Assembly (NCBI RefSeq): GCF_010998615.1
Contig: NZ_JAAEAH010000023.1
Location: forward strand, 1-64,000
From: Myxococcus sp. CA023
GTDB lineage: Bacteria > Myxococcota > Myxococcia > Myxococcales > Myxococcaceae
Direction of reading: 5' to 3'
DNA length: 64,000 bases
The notes beneath the pieces were generated by a model. The model saw only the letters and a program-made list of their open reading frames with translations, was not told the DNA's origin and searched no databases. The position numbers and the translations under genes were made by a program. Below, piece by piece: positions 27,192 to 34,871 of this stretch; position 1 is the first letter of the stretch, and every line of letters starts with the position of its first letter.

Positions 27192-28592
27192 ATGCGTCAC
27201 AGCCAGTGGTGCGGCCGGCGCGGACCCGCGGCGCGATGGCGGAAGGTGGCGCTGCTGTTGTCCCTGCTGCCCTCGCTCGCCCAGGCGGCGGAGCTGCCCG
27301 CGGATGCGCCACGCGCCGGGGACGAGGAGGACGCCGCCCCACCTCCCCGGCCCCGCCAGTTCTGGTGGGCCCTGGGTGAAGTGACGGCCATCAACCTCAC
27401 GGTGTGGGGCTTCAACCGATACATCATGAACAAGGACTTCGCCCGGGTCGGCCTGGACGCATGGCGAACGAACCTCGAAACGGGGTTCGTCTGGGACACG
27501 GACGATTTCAGTACCAATCAGTTCGCGCACCCCTACCACGGCAGCATGTACTTCAACGCCGCCCGGGACCACGGCTTCAACTACTGGGGCGCCATGGGCT
27601 TCACCCTGGTGGGCAGCCTCCAGTGGGAGTTGTTCGCCGAGAACCATCTGCCCTCCTTCAACGACCTCATCAACACCACGATGGGTGGGTGGGCCCATGG
27701 AGAGGTCATCTACCGGCTGTCCTCCATGCTGCTGGACCAGCGCGCCACGGGAACCCGGCGCGTCGCCCGCGAGGTGAGCGCCGGGTTGCTCAATCCCGTC
27801 CGTGGCTTCAACCGCGTGGTGCGCGGAGATGCCTGGCGCAACGCGCCCACCCCGGAGGACTGGCAGCCACCCGTGTTCGCCGTGCTGACGCGCACCGGCT
27901 ACCTGAACATCGACGCGGGCACGACGCTGAACCAGTTCTTCGCGGAGCTGGACCTGCGCTACGGCGATGCCCTGCGCTTCCCGGTGGATGCGCCCTTCGA
28001 CGCCTTCAACATGGGCGTGCAGTTCACCACCGGCGAAAACCGACTCATCAGCCGCGCCGAGGTGAAGGGCGCGCTGGCGATGCTCCCGCTGGAGAACGGA
28101 GGGAACGAGCGCGTGCTGCTCGGCGCCTTCCAGCACTTCGACTACAACGACACGCAGGCCTACGAGCTGGGCGGTCAGTCGATCGGCGCGGGGCTCGTGT
28201 ACCGGTACCTGACGCAGGAGGGCCGTGAGCTGCGCCTGGCGCTTCATCTGCGAGGCGTGGTGCTCGCGGGCATCACCTCCGAGTACGCGGACAAGGTGGG
28301 CCGCGACTACGACTACGGCCCGGGCCTGGGCTTCCACCTCGAGGCGTCCTATGGGCGCTGGCCCTGGGAGTACCTCAAGCTGCACGCGGGCACCACGTGG
28401 CTGCACACGCTCAACGGCGCGGACGGCAACCACCTGGTGCATGAGGGCACCTTGCTGCTGGACGTGCCGTTGTTCGCCAACCTGGGCCTGGGCGCCAGCT
28501 TCACCTTCTTCGAGCGAAACAGCTTCTTCCGCGACTTCGATACCGTCTCACGCGGAATCCCGCAGGCCCGGGTGTTCCTCTCCGTGCACTGA
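27192..28592 (+). CDS. DUF3943 family outer-membrane-like protein
   Basis: This is a 466-residue protein with a signal peptide (basic start, then VALLLSLLPSLAQA). The DUF3943 hallmarks are present: NRYIMNKDFA, TDDFSTNQFAHPYHGSMYFNAAR and the FNDLINTTMGGWAHGEV stretch. The C-terminal half has alternating aromatic and polar residues, as expected for beta strands, and ends in VFLSVH. The function of the family is unknown. I chose ATG 27192 over the longer frame from 27021 because the extra 57 residues are Arg/Pro-rich and would precede the signal peptide, and GGGGGAG stands just upstream. It is transcribed divergently from the serine protease. Confidence 0.85.
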   Translation: MRHSQWCGRRGPAARWRKVALLLSLLPSLAQAAELPADAPRAGDEEDAAPPPRPRQFWWALGEVTAINLTVWGFNRYIMNKDFARVGLDAWRTNLETGFVWDTDDFSTNQFAHPYHGSMYFNAARDHGFNYWGAMGFTLVGSLQWELFAENHLPSFNDLINTTMGGWAHGEVIYRLSSMLLDQRATGTRRVAREVSAGLLNPVRGFNRVVRGDAWRNAPTPEDWQPPVFAVLTRTGYLNIDAGTTLNQFFAELDLRYGDALRFPVDAPFDAFNMGVQFTTGENRLISRAEVKGALAMLPLENGGNERVLLGAFQHFDYNDTQAYELGGQSIGAGLVYRYLTQEGRELRLALHLRGVVLAGITSEYADKVGRDYDYGPGLGFHLEASYGRWPWEYLKLHAGTTWLHTLNGADGNHLVHEGTLLLDVPLFANLGLGASFTFFERNSFFRDFDTVSRGIPQARVFLSVH

Positions 28593-28648
28593 CCGTCCAC
28601 GCGGGGCACATGCCAGAGCCCACGTAGGGCTGCTTCGGTCGCGCACGG

Positions 28649-29347
28649 CTACGACGTGAGGTTGCCCGCCGCGTGGCGCAGCCGCCGCCGGCGCCACGCC
28701 GTGTACGAGACGACCAGCGCTCCGGCCAGGGTTCCCGCCAGCGCGCCCAGCACCCGGCGTGGGACGGGACCACCCGCGCTCGGCGGTTCGTGGCGGAAGG
28801 TCTCCAGCGAGGCGCGCACTTGCGGCTCCAGCGCCTGCCACCGCACCGCGGGCGCGCTGACCATCACCACGGCGTGCTCGCCCTCCGAGGCCAGGCCCGC
28901 GACGAGCACCGTGCGGACCTGCCCCGCCTCGCGCAGCGTCCCCAGCACCTCCACACGCGGTGTCACCCCGCCCAGGCGCTCCACGCGTTCCGCGGCAAGC
29001 GGGAGCCCCAGCTCGCGCTGGTAGTGCTGCATCACCGCGGACGCGAACTCTTCCCGGTCGGAGGGGCTCGCGCTGAAGCCGCGCCCCACCACGGACACGA
29101 GCAGCGTGGCTGCGTCCGGGCCCTCACCGTCGGTGAGGGCCGCCGACAAGGCGCGCGGCGCGTCCGGGTCCAACGCCACCGCGCCCACGCGCGAGCCGGC
29201 GTACTGCTCCCACCGCACCATGTAGAAGCCTTCCGGTGGGCGAAACGAATAGCCATCCCGGCGCAGCTCCGTTCCGAGCGCGCCCGGCAGCGTCAGCAGT
29301 CCGACGGCCAGGAAGATGGCGTGCACCGGGGCATCATAGTCGCCCAC
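28649..29347 (-). CDS. Hypothetical envelope protein with C-terminal membrane anchor
   Basis: This 232-residue protein has hydrophobic residues near the N-terminus (AIFLAVGLLTLPGALG) that look like a signal peptide, and one transmembrane helix near 200-220 (LGALAGTLAGALVVSYTAW) followed by an RRRRLR stop-transfer cluster. The middle is an alpha/beta domain I do not recognise. The start is GTG 29347; a second in-frame GTG at 29326 would put the signal peptide at the very N-terminus. It is convergent with the DUF3943 gene. In the 57-base gap an AGCCC-5-GGGCT hairpin (28617-28631) may end transcription weakly. Confidence 0.65.
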   Translation of the reverse strand: MGDYDAPVHAIFLAVGLLTLPGALGTELRRDGYSFRPPEGFYMVRWEQYAGSRVGAVALDPDAPRALSAALTDGEGPDAATLLVSVVGRGFSASPSDREEFASAVMQHYQRELGLPLAAERVERLGGVTPRVEVLGTLREAGQVRTVLVAGLASEGEHAVVMVSAPAVRWQALEPQVRASLETFRHEPPSAGGPVPRRVLGALAGTLAGALVVSYTAWRRRRLRHAAGNLTS

Positions 29348-29430
29348 CCACGCCCGCGCCCGCCCTCCCGGAAGCCGGGTGACCTCGCGACCTCAACGCA
29401 CGGCGTGTGTGCACTGCGGGGCTGGGCTGA

Positions 29431-29754
29431 CGATGGAGGCTGGCCCGGAGTGATGAATCGGGCTGTCCGAAAGCGCTCGCTCACAAGGACATTCGTGCGA
29501 TTCGCATTTCGAGCTCGGGAGGCAATGGCGGAAGCGGAGGCCGTCCCCGCTCGTGCAATCGCGACGGGCTGCCGGGAGGGGAAGGCGGAGGCTTTGGCCA
29601 GCCCGGAGAACCCGCGGGCGCGTGTGGTGGACTCGGTGCGTCGACCGGCGGCGCCGCCGGTGCCGCGATCAAACGCCAGGGGCACGCGGTGAACGTGCCG
29701 GATGGCCGCTACGACACCGGCGGGGGCCGCATTCGCGGCCCCGTCATGCCTTGA
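29431..29754 (+). other. Possible degenerate coding remnant in a gene-poor gap
   Basis: The 29348-29770 gap holds two competing weak frames. One is open from 29431 to the TGA at 29754, has no ATG, GTG or TTG before its last quarter, and reads as a Gly-rich tail (SSSGGNGGSGG, DTGGGRIRGPVMP). The other starts at ATG 29453 and ends at 29692, giving an Arg/Ala-rich peptide with no recognisable fold. Neither is convincing as an intact gene; the first looks like the 3' end of a gene that lost its start. A GC-rich hairpin with 8-bp arms (29723-29742) overlaps its end and could also terminate the converging lipoprotein gene. Confidence 0.3.
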
Positions 29755-29770
29755 GGTGCTGGCACCGCCG

Positions 29771-30268
29771 CTACTGGCAGGTCACCGGGTCCTTGCAAGA
29801 GTACGTCAGCTGAAAGAGCGCGTGGTGGTCGCCATACGGCGTCTGCTCGCAGCGCAACTCCTGCTCCACTGCGTTGCAGTATCCCGCGGGGCATGCGGCC
29901 GAGGCCGCCGCATAGGCCTGCTCCCGAGCGGTCTCCATGGCACGGTGGCAGCGGAGCGGATGATTGACACCTCGGGTCACGACGTACCTCTCACCGCCGC
30001 AAATACAGGGTGCGGCACAATAGGTGTAGCCCTGACCACAAAACACCCAACCTCCGTTGCTGTCCCCCGAGAGACACAGGCCGTCGGTGGCACCACAGGA
30101 CACTGGGGCGGCTCCCGGGCATTGACGGGTCACCGTGCAGGTCAGGTCCTGCTCCGTCTCTCCGAGCCGGATTTCATCCTCACCCGGTTCCCCCACATTG
30201 CACGCAGCCAGAGCTACGACAGCCAACACGACACCGCAGCGCCAGAGTCCTTCGAAGTGGGTATGCAT
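29771..30268 (-). CDS. Cysteine-rich lipoprotein, hypothetical
   Basis: The protein has 165 residues from ATG 30268. A type II signal peptide ends in VVALAAC, so the mature protein is lipidated on Cys. The remainder contains many Cys (CTVTRQC, SCGATDGLC, CGQGYTYCAAPCICGG, CPAGYC), spaced like a small disulfide-rich secreted domain. A longer frame upstream to 30409 exists but would place the signal peptide 47 residues in, so I rejected it. I recognise no family. Small Cys-rich lipoproteins of this kind are frequent in myxobacteria. Confidence 0.7.
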   Translation of the reverse strand: MHTHFEGLWRCGVVLAVVALAACNVGEPGEDEIRLGETEQDLTCTVTRQCPGAAPVSCGATDGLCLSGDSNGGWVFCGQGYTYCAAPCICGGERYVVTRGVNHPLRCHRAMETAREQAYAAASAACPAGYCNAVEQELRCEQTPYGDHHALFQLTYSCKDPVTCQ

Positions 30269-30461
30269 CGCCGGGACGCTAGTGGCGGCCGCGCCAAGGC
30301 ATCCATCGTGGGAACCCGCATCGCGCTGGCGCATCGGAATGAAGAGAGGTATCCACGCCCTGGATGCAGCAGCGATTCTCGGCGCCCTGTTCGCGGGCCG
30401 CCCGGCCATCGCGGCGCCACCGACGCTCGCGGCCGGTTAACCACAACGCACCTTGCCAGCC

Positions 30462-30986
30462 ATGCTCCAGCCTTTTCAGTGCACGACCACGGACCGCCTG
30501 CTGCTTCGCGCCGTGCGCGACAGCGATTTGGACGCCGTGTTCGCCCTGCATGCGGATCCAGAGGCGAACCGGTTCAGCGTCTCCGGTCCCATGCGCTCAC
30601 AGGAGGAGGCGCGTCGGCGGCTGACACTGTGGCTGGACGACTGGTCCCGACACGGCGTGGGCTACTGGGCGGTGGAGCGGCGCGAAGCCCCTGGTGACGT
30701 CGTGGGCTTCGGTGGCGTGCGCCACAAGGTGCTCGAAGGACGCCCGGTCCTGAACCTCGCCTATCGCTTCACCCCCCGGACCTGGGGCACCGGGTACGCG
30801 ACGGAGATGGCCCGCACGGCCCTGGCGCTGGTCCAGCGTCACCTGCCCGACGTGCCCCTGGTCGCCATCATCCACCCGGAGAACGGGGCCTCCCTCCGCG
30901 TCGCGGAGCGCAGCGGAATGCGGTTCGAGCGCGTCATCGACTACGAGGGCACGCCCAGCCGGCTCTACGTGCCCGCACCGCCGTAA
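30462..30986 (+). CDS. GNAT acetyltransferase, RimJ/RimL type
   Basis: This 174-residue protein has the standard RimJ-type layout: TDRLLLRAVRDSDLDAVFALHADPE at the start, a central GFGGVRH strand, an acetyl-CoA binding loop (WGTGYATEM), and the ENGASLRVAERSGM segment near the end. It probably transfers an acetyl group from acetyl-CoA to a protein N-terminus or a small amine; the substrate cannot be predicted. ATG 30462 is preferred over an in-frame TTG at 30453. It is divergent from the Cys-rich lipoprotein and not part of an obvious operon. Confidence 0.88.
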   Translation: MLQPFQCTTTDRLLLRAVRDSDLDAVFALHADPEANRFSVSGPMRSQEEARRRLTLWLDDWSRHGVGYWAVERREAPGDVVGFGGVRHKVLEGRPVLNLAYRFTPRTWGTGYATEMARTALALVQRHLPDVPLVAIIHPENGASLRVAERSGMRFERVIDYEGTPSRLYVPAPP

Positions 30987-31093
30987 CGCCCTGCCCCTCG
31001 ACCCCAGCCCGAGCAGTTCACCGCCGAGGGCGACAAGAGGAGCTGCTCGAAAAGCTGGCGCTGGAGTTCACGCGCTGAGCATGCGCGTTGGGC

Positions 31094-31696
31094 TCACTCA
31101 AGCGCCGCGATCCGGTACTCCCCCTCTTCGAGCACCAGTCTGACGGCGCGTTCGTCGCCCAGTGGGAACACGGCTTCACCCGCGCCGATGCGGACATGGG
31201 TATTGAGCGCGAGCCGGGCGCGGCGGAGGCGTTCCCTGGCCAGGGGGTCGCGCTCGAAGTCCTCGCGAAGGCGCTCCGGGGTGTAACGCGCGCGCAGGGG
31301 CCCGGCGAGCTGGCTCCAGGCGGCGTTCCAGTCACGGGCCTCCACGCTGTCGATGAATTGGCGAAGGGCCGCCCGAGGCACATCCGCGGGCCGGGCCTCG
31401 ACGACACGCCAGCCCTGAGGGGACTGCGCGACCGTCAGGGAGGGCGCTCGCGCCTCGAGGAGCGACGCGCCAGCGCGGACGTCCGCGGCCCTGGTGCTGC
31501 GAGCCCCCGCATCCGAATAACGCTCCAGGAACGCCGCCTCCTCCTCGGGCCCGCCGATGGTCAGCGCGAACGCGTCCTCGACACGCCCTTCCTCGAGGGC
31601 GCGGGCATACGCCTCCGCGACGGAGGCAGGCTCTCTCGGCGTGGTCGCACAGGCTGTCAGCAGGAGACAGAAGACCAGGGAACGGTTCATGCGCAT
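31094..31696 (-). CDS. Lipoprotein, hypothetical
   Basis: This 200-residue protein begins MRMNRSLVFCLLLTAC, a clear lipoprotein signal with the lipobox LLTAC. The rest is rich in Glu, Arg and Ala and is predicted by eye to be alpha/beta, with a repeated-looking AYARALEEGRVEDAFAL helix pair that resembles the NTF2/DUF4878 lumazine-like lipoprotein folds. I cannot assign it with confidence. It lies 41 bases downstream of the emfourin-like gene on the same strand, so it may be read from the same transcript as the M4 protease. Confidence 0.72.
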   Translation of the reverse strand: MRMNRSLVFCLLLTACATTPREPASVAEAYARALEEGRVEDAFALTIGGPEEEAAFLERYSDAGARSTRAADVRAGASLLEARAPSLTVAQSPQGWRVVEARPADVPRAALRQFIDSVEARDWNAAWSQLAGPLRARYTPERLREDFERDPLARERLRRARLALNTHVRIGAGEAVFPLGDERAVRLVLEEGEYRIAALE

Positions 31697-31736
31697 CGCG
31701 GGGAGAATACCTTCCCGGGCACGCCGGCCAAGCGTC

Positions 31737-32078
31737 TCACCCTGGCGTGCCTGGCCGGGCGCCGCGGCGCTGCGCCCGCTCCGCCTTCGTCACCTGCTCC
31801 AGCAGGTCATGGAGCCGTGGCTCCTCCACGGGCTCGATGAACTGGACGGTATGCCGCCGCCCCTCCTCCTCCACGGTCAGGGTGAAACGGCGGGCATCCG
31901 CGGCGCCTGGAGCCGGGGTACCCACAACGGGAGGCAGTTCGAAGAAGCGGGCAGCCTGGACGCTGTGCCGCAGCGCCTCCGCCTGCTCTGGGGGCAGGCT
32001 TGTCAGGTCCACCGCCCTGGGCCGAGCCAGCCCAGGGAAGTAGGCCGGCCCGCCTTCACGCTTGATTTCGATGCGCAT
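31737..32078 (-). CDS. Emfourin-like inhibitor of the adjacent M4 protease
   Basis: This 113-residue cytoplasmic protein starts at ATG 32078, 19 bases after the stop of the M4 protease. It has the emfourin pattern: MRIEIKREGG at the start, DLTSLPPEQAEAL, a RFFELPPV turn, a RFTLTVEEEGR-HTVQF hairpin and a final DLLEQVT helix. Emfourin inhibits protealysin and is normally encoded in the same operon, which is the arrangement here. It would bind and hold the protease inactive in the producing cell. The C-terminus carries an extra basic tail (KAERAQRRGARPG). A longer upstream frame overlaps the protease gene and was rejected. Confidence 0.8.
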   Translation of the reverse strand: MRIEIKREGGPAYFPGLARPRAVDLTSLPPEQAEALRHSVQAARFFELPPVVGTPAPGAADARRFTLTVEEEGRRHTVQFIEPVEEPRLHDLLEQVTKAERAQRRGARPGTPG

Positions 32079-32097
32079 GGCAGCCGCAGCGCAGACC

Positions 32098-33252
32098 TTA
32101 CGCCCTGGGGGCGCGCCCCGCCTGTGTCGAAGGCCGGGTGACGGCGCCGACGAATGACGGAATGCCGATGCCAGGCTTGGGGACGCGGATGCCCACCTGC
32201 TCCCAGGCATCCCGGACCGCGTCCGCCTCTTCCCCGGCGCCATACAGGCGCATCGCGGACATCATGGTGATGCGCGCGAAGTCGAGGAAGCCCATGTCGG
32301 GCTTGATGTGTGAGTCGCGAATGGCGTCGTACCAGATGCGCCCCGCCCGCTCCCAGGCATAGCCGCCCAGTTGCGACGCGACCAGGTAGAACGCCCGGTT
32401 GGGGATTCCGGAGTTGATGTGCACGCCTCCGTTGTCCTCCCATGTACGGACGTAGTCCTTCATGTGCCCGGGCTGCGGGTCCTTGCCCAGCACGTCATCA
32501 TCGAAGGCCGTCCCCGGATTCTTCATGGAGCGCAGCGCGACCCCCTCCACGTTGCCAGTGAAGAGCCCCTTGCCGATGAGCCAGTCCGCCGCATCCGCCT
32601 TCTGCTGGAGCTTCATCTGCCGCACCAGCGAGCCGAAGACGTCGGACATGGACTCGTTGAGCGCACCCGCCTGGCGGAAGTACCAGAGCGGCCCTTCGTC
32701 CTCGGTGACACCGTGCGCGAGTTCGTGCGCGATGATGTCCGGGCAGATGGTGAAGCGGTTGAAGAGGTCGCCGTCCCCATCCCCGAACACCATGCGCCGC
32801 CCATCCCAGAAGGCGTTGTCGTAGTTCTTCCCGTAGTGGACAAAGGCCTGCAGCGGCATCCCATCTCCATCGATGGAATTGCGCCCGAAAATCTCCCAGA
32901 AGAAATTGAAGGTGTCTCCCAGGCCGTCATAGGCCTCGGTGACCGCGATGTCCTCCGTCGCCGCCTGCCCCTCGAAGCGAACGGGCGTACCTGGAAACGC
33001 TTCACTGTTCCTCAGGTCGTAGATGGTCCGATGCAGCGCTGATTCCACCATCATGGCCCTGGGGCGGGTGACGAGCGTCGATGGGGTCGTTCTGCTCCCC
33101 GCGAGCCGGAGCGCACGGAACGTCGAATCCGTGGAAAGCGTCCGCAAGGCCCGCTCACGTTGCTCGCTGGAGCCGTTCTGCGCGATGGAGCGCGCCAGGT
33201 AAGGCGGCAGGATGCAGTGAATGGAGTGTCGGTGTCGTGTTGGGTGGAACAT
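32098..33252 (-). CDS. Protealysin-like M4 metalloprotease
   Basis: This is a 384-residue thermolysin-family zinc protease. It has the short protealysin-type propeptide with the N-terminal CILPPYL motif (Cys13), rather than the long FTP/PepSY propeptide of secreted thermolysins, and no signal peptide. Zinc ligands and catalytic residues are visible: HELAH 176-180 with Glu177, Glu200 in GALNESMSD, and His278 in NGGVHINSG. GAGGGA lies 6 bases before the ATG. The operon partner is an emfourin-like inhibitor. Protealysins mature by removing their own propeptide and act on intracellular or host targets in other bacteria; the role here is unknown, although an attack or lysis function would suit a predator. 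Confidence 0.92.
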   Translation of the reverse strand: MFHPTRHRHSIHCILPPYLARSIAQNGSSEQRERALRTLSTDSTFRALRLAGSRTTPSTLVTRPRAMMVESALHRTIYDLRNSEAFPGTPVRFEGQAATEDIAVTEAYDGLGDTFNFFWEIFGRNSIDGDGMPLQAFVHYGKNYDNAFWDGRRMVFGDGDGDLFNRFTICPDIIAHELAHGVTEDEGPLWYFRQAGALNESMSDVFGSLVRQMKLQQKADAADWLIGKGLFTGNVEGVALRSMKNPGTAFDDDVLGKDPQPGHMKDYVRTWEDNGGVHINSGIPNRAFYLVASQLGGYAWERAGRIWYDAIRDSHIKPDMGFLDFARITMMSAMRLYGAGEEADAVRDAWEQVGIRVPKPGIGIPSFVGAVTRPSTQAGRAPRA

Positions 33253-33373
33253 GACGAATCCCTCTGCTGAATGGGCTCAGCCAAGAGGGTAGGAACGCCG
33301 GACCTCCCTTCGGGCGACTCGGCCGCGCACGGGCTCCGCCGTCCTGAAGGAGCACAGGCACGCTCGGCATCCC

Positions 33374-33421
33374 ATGGCGAACTCGCCCCCTCGTTTTCCA
33401 GGGCGTCTCCCTGTTCGCCAT
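33374..33421. promoter_or_regulatory. Nine-bp inverted repeat in a divergent promoter region
   Basis: ATGGCGAAC (33374-33382) and its exact reverse complement (33413-33421) lie 30 bases apart in the 258-base gap between the M4 protease and the Asp-box protein. A third, imperfect copy, CATGCGAAC, follows at about 33424. Centre-to-centre spacing of the arms is about 39 bases. Such an arrangement could bind a regulator that loops or spans the divergent promoters. No clear -35/-10 pair was found. Confidence 0.35.
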
Positions 33422-33510
33422 TCCCATGCGAACAGCGCCCCCGAGCAGTGACACCGCACGCGGCCAGCGTCTATTCCTCCGCGACGTCATTGGTGAAGGG
33501 GACGGGGAAC

Positions 33511-34842
33511 ATGGCGAGCACGATGAGCCGATGTCTCAGGGGCGTGCTGTTCGGAACCGTGCTGCTCTCCAGGAGTGCGGCGGCTCAGGACGTTCCGGCA
33601 CGACTCCAGGAGTCCTTCGGTCCGGTGCTGAACTTGAGCGGGACGCCCACCTTCAACTTCGAATTCCAGACAGCCGTCGCCGACAGCAACGTCTACATCG
33701 TGTGGAGTGATACATCGTCCCTGGACGTCACCCACGTATACCTGCGCAGGAGCTCGGACCAGGGAAAGAGCTTCGAGCCTCCCCTGAGGCTGAGCAACAA
33801 CACCGGGTCCGCCTACCTCCCCACCGTGGTCGCGGAGGGAAAGAAGGTCTACGTCGCCTGGCACGAACAGGGCATCCAGTTCCGCGTGAGCCACGACAAC
33901 GGAAGGAACTTCGACCCCGCGGTGACCCTGGCCGCGCACGGACTTTCGCCCCGGCTCGCTGCCGAGAACAGCGATGTGTACGTGACATGGACCGAGCCCA
34001 CGGGCGCGCGGTCCGCGACCCAGCGCTTCCGGGCGAGTCACGACAAGGGACTGACCTTCGGCCCCACACTGGCGCTGGATGACCGTCATGGCACCGGGGT
34101 GACGGAGATGACCGCGTCCAACAATCGCGTCTACATGGTGGGCGACGACATCGACGCGGATGACCGGCCCGACGTGTACATGAGGACCAGCCCCGACGAG
34201 GGAAAGGCCTTCGCACCGCGTCTCAACCTCAGTGCCGGCGAGGGCCCGGGGCAGCCGTCACTGCTCGCCCGCATCGCCGTCAAGGACCAGAAGGTCCACG
34301 TGGTCTGGGAGGAATGCAACGACCTCTTCCCGGACACCTGCGCCATCCTCTACCGCCGCAGCACCGACCGGGGGACGAGCTTTGGACCCACCCAAGCCAT
34401 GGGTGGGGGCCAAGGCTTCGCGCTCGCTCCGGACCTCGAAATCTCGGGTCAGCACGTCTTCGTGGCGTGGCAGGACGACAGCCCCGGCAACTTCGACATC
34501 CTCCTGCGCGCCAGCAACGACCACGGGGCCACGTTCTCCGCGCCACGCAACCTGAGCCTCACCCCGGGATACTCCGGCTCCGTCAGCCTCTCCGCGGCCC
34601 AGTCGCATCTGCGCGTCGCGTGGGAAGACACCACCACCGGCTCGGTCGACATCTTCTACCGGGCCAGCGGTGACCTGGGCGCGTCGTTCGCGCCCGTGAC
34701 GAACCTGAGCAACACGCCGACGCGCTCTTCCGCGCCACGTGTCTTCGCCTCCAGCGGCGGAGCGCATGGCTACGTGGCCTGGCTGGAAGACCTGGCCAAC
34801 GAAAACACCGACGTGTTCTTCCGCCGCACCGAGGCGAAATAG
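33511..34842 (+). CDS. Secreted seven-Asp-box beta-propeller (sialidase-like) protein
   Basis: This 443-residue protein carries a signal peptide (GVLFGTVLLSRSAAA). Seven SxDxGxxF Asp boxes occur at 81, 127, 176, 227, 284, 335 and 386, spaced 46-57 residues apart, so each probably ends one blade of a propeller. Asp boxes are found in sialidases and related glycosidases, but also in non-enzymatic propellers. The arginine triad and FRIP motif of true sialidases are not evident, so I call this only sialidase-like. I chose ATG 33511 (GGGGACGGGGAAC upstream) over a longer frame from 33271 because the signal peptide starts there. Confidence 0.85.
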   Translation: MASTMSRCLRGVLFGTVLLSRSAAAQDVPARLQESFGPVLNLSGTPTFNFEFQTAVADSNVYIVWSDTSSLDVTHVYLRRSSDQGKSFEPPLRLSNNTGSAYLPTVVAEGKKVYVAWHEQGIQFRVSHDNGRNFDPAVTLAAHGLSPRLAAENSDVYVTWTEPTGARSATQRFRASHDKGLTFGPTLALDDRHGTGVTEMTASNNRVYMVGDDIDADDRPDVYMRTSPDEGKAFAPRLNLSAGEGPGQPSLLARIAVKDQKVHVVWEECNDLFPDTCAILYRRSTDRGTSFGPTQAMGGGQGFALAPDLEISGQHVFVAWQDDSPGNFDILLRASNDHGATFSAPRNLSLTPGYSGSVSLSAAQSHLRVAWEDTTTGSVDIFYRASGDLGASFAPVTNLSNTPTRSSAPRVFASSGGAHGYVAWLEDLANENTDVFFRRTEAK

Positions 34843-34852
34843 CCCGGGCCCT

Positions 34853-34871
34853 GCCTGCGCCTATCGCAGGC
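34853..34871. terminator. Bidirectional hairpin between convergent genes
   Basis: GCCTGCG and CGCAGGC form a perfect 7-bp stem with a 5-base loop. It begins 11 bases after the stop of the Asp-box gene and overlaps the TAG stop of the converging phospholipase gene. There is no T-run, as is usual in high-GC genomes. The position between two convergent genes supports a shared terminator. Confidence 0.5.

Noticed and set aside
27033..28442. Open frame of 469 codons on the minus strand opposite the DUF3943 gene
   Set aside because: The plus strand carries a signal peptide and family motifs; the antisense frame is His/Arg-rich and has no recognisable features.
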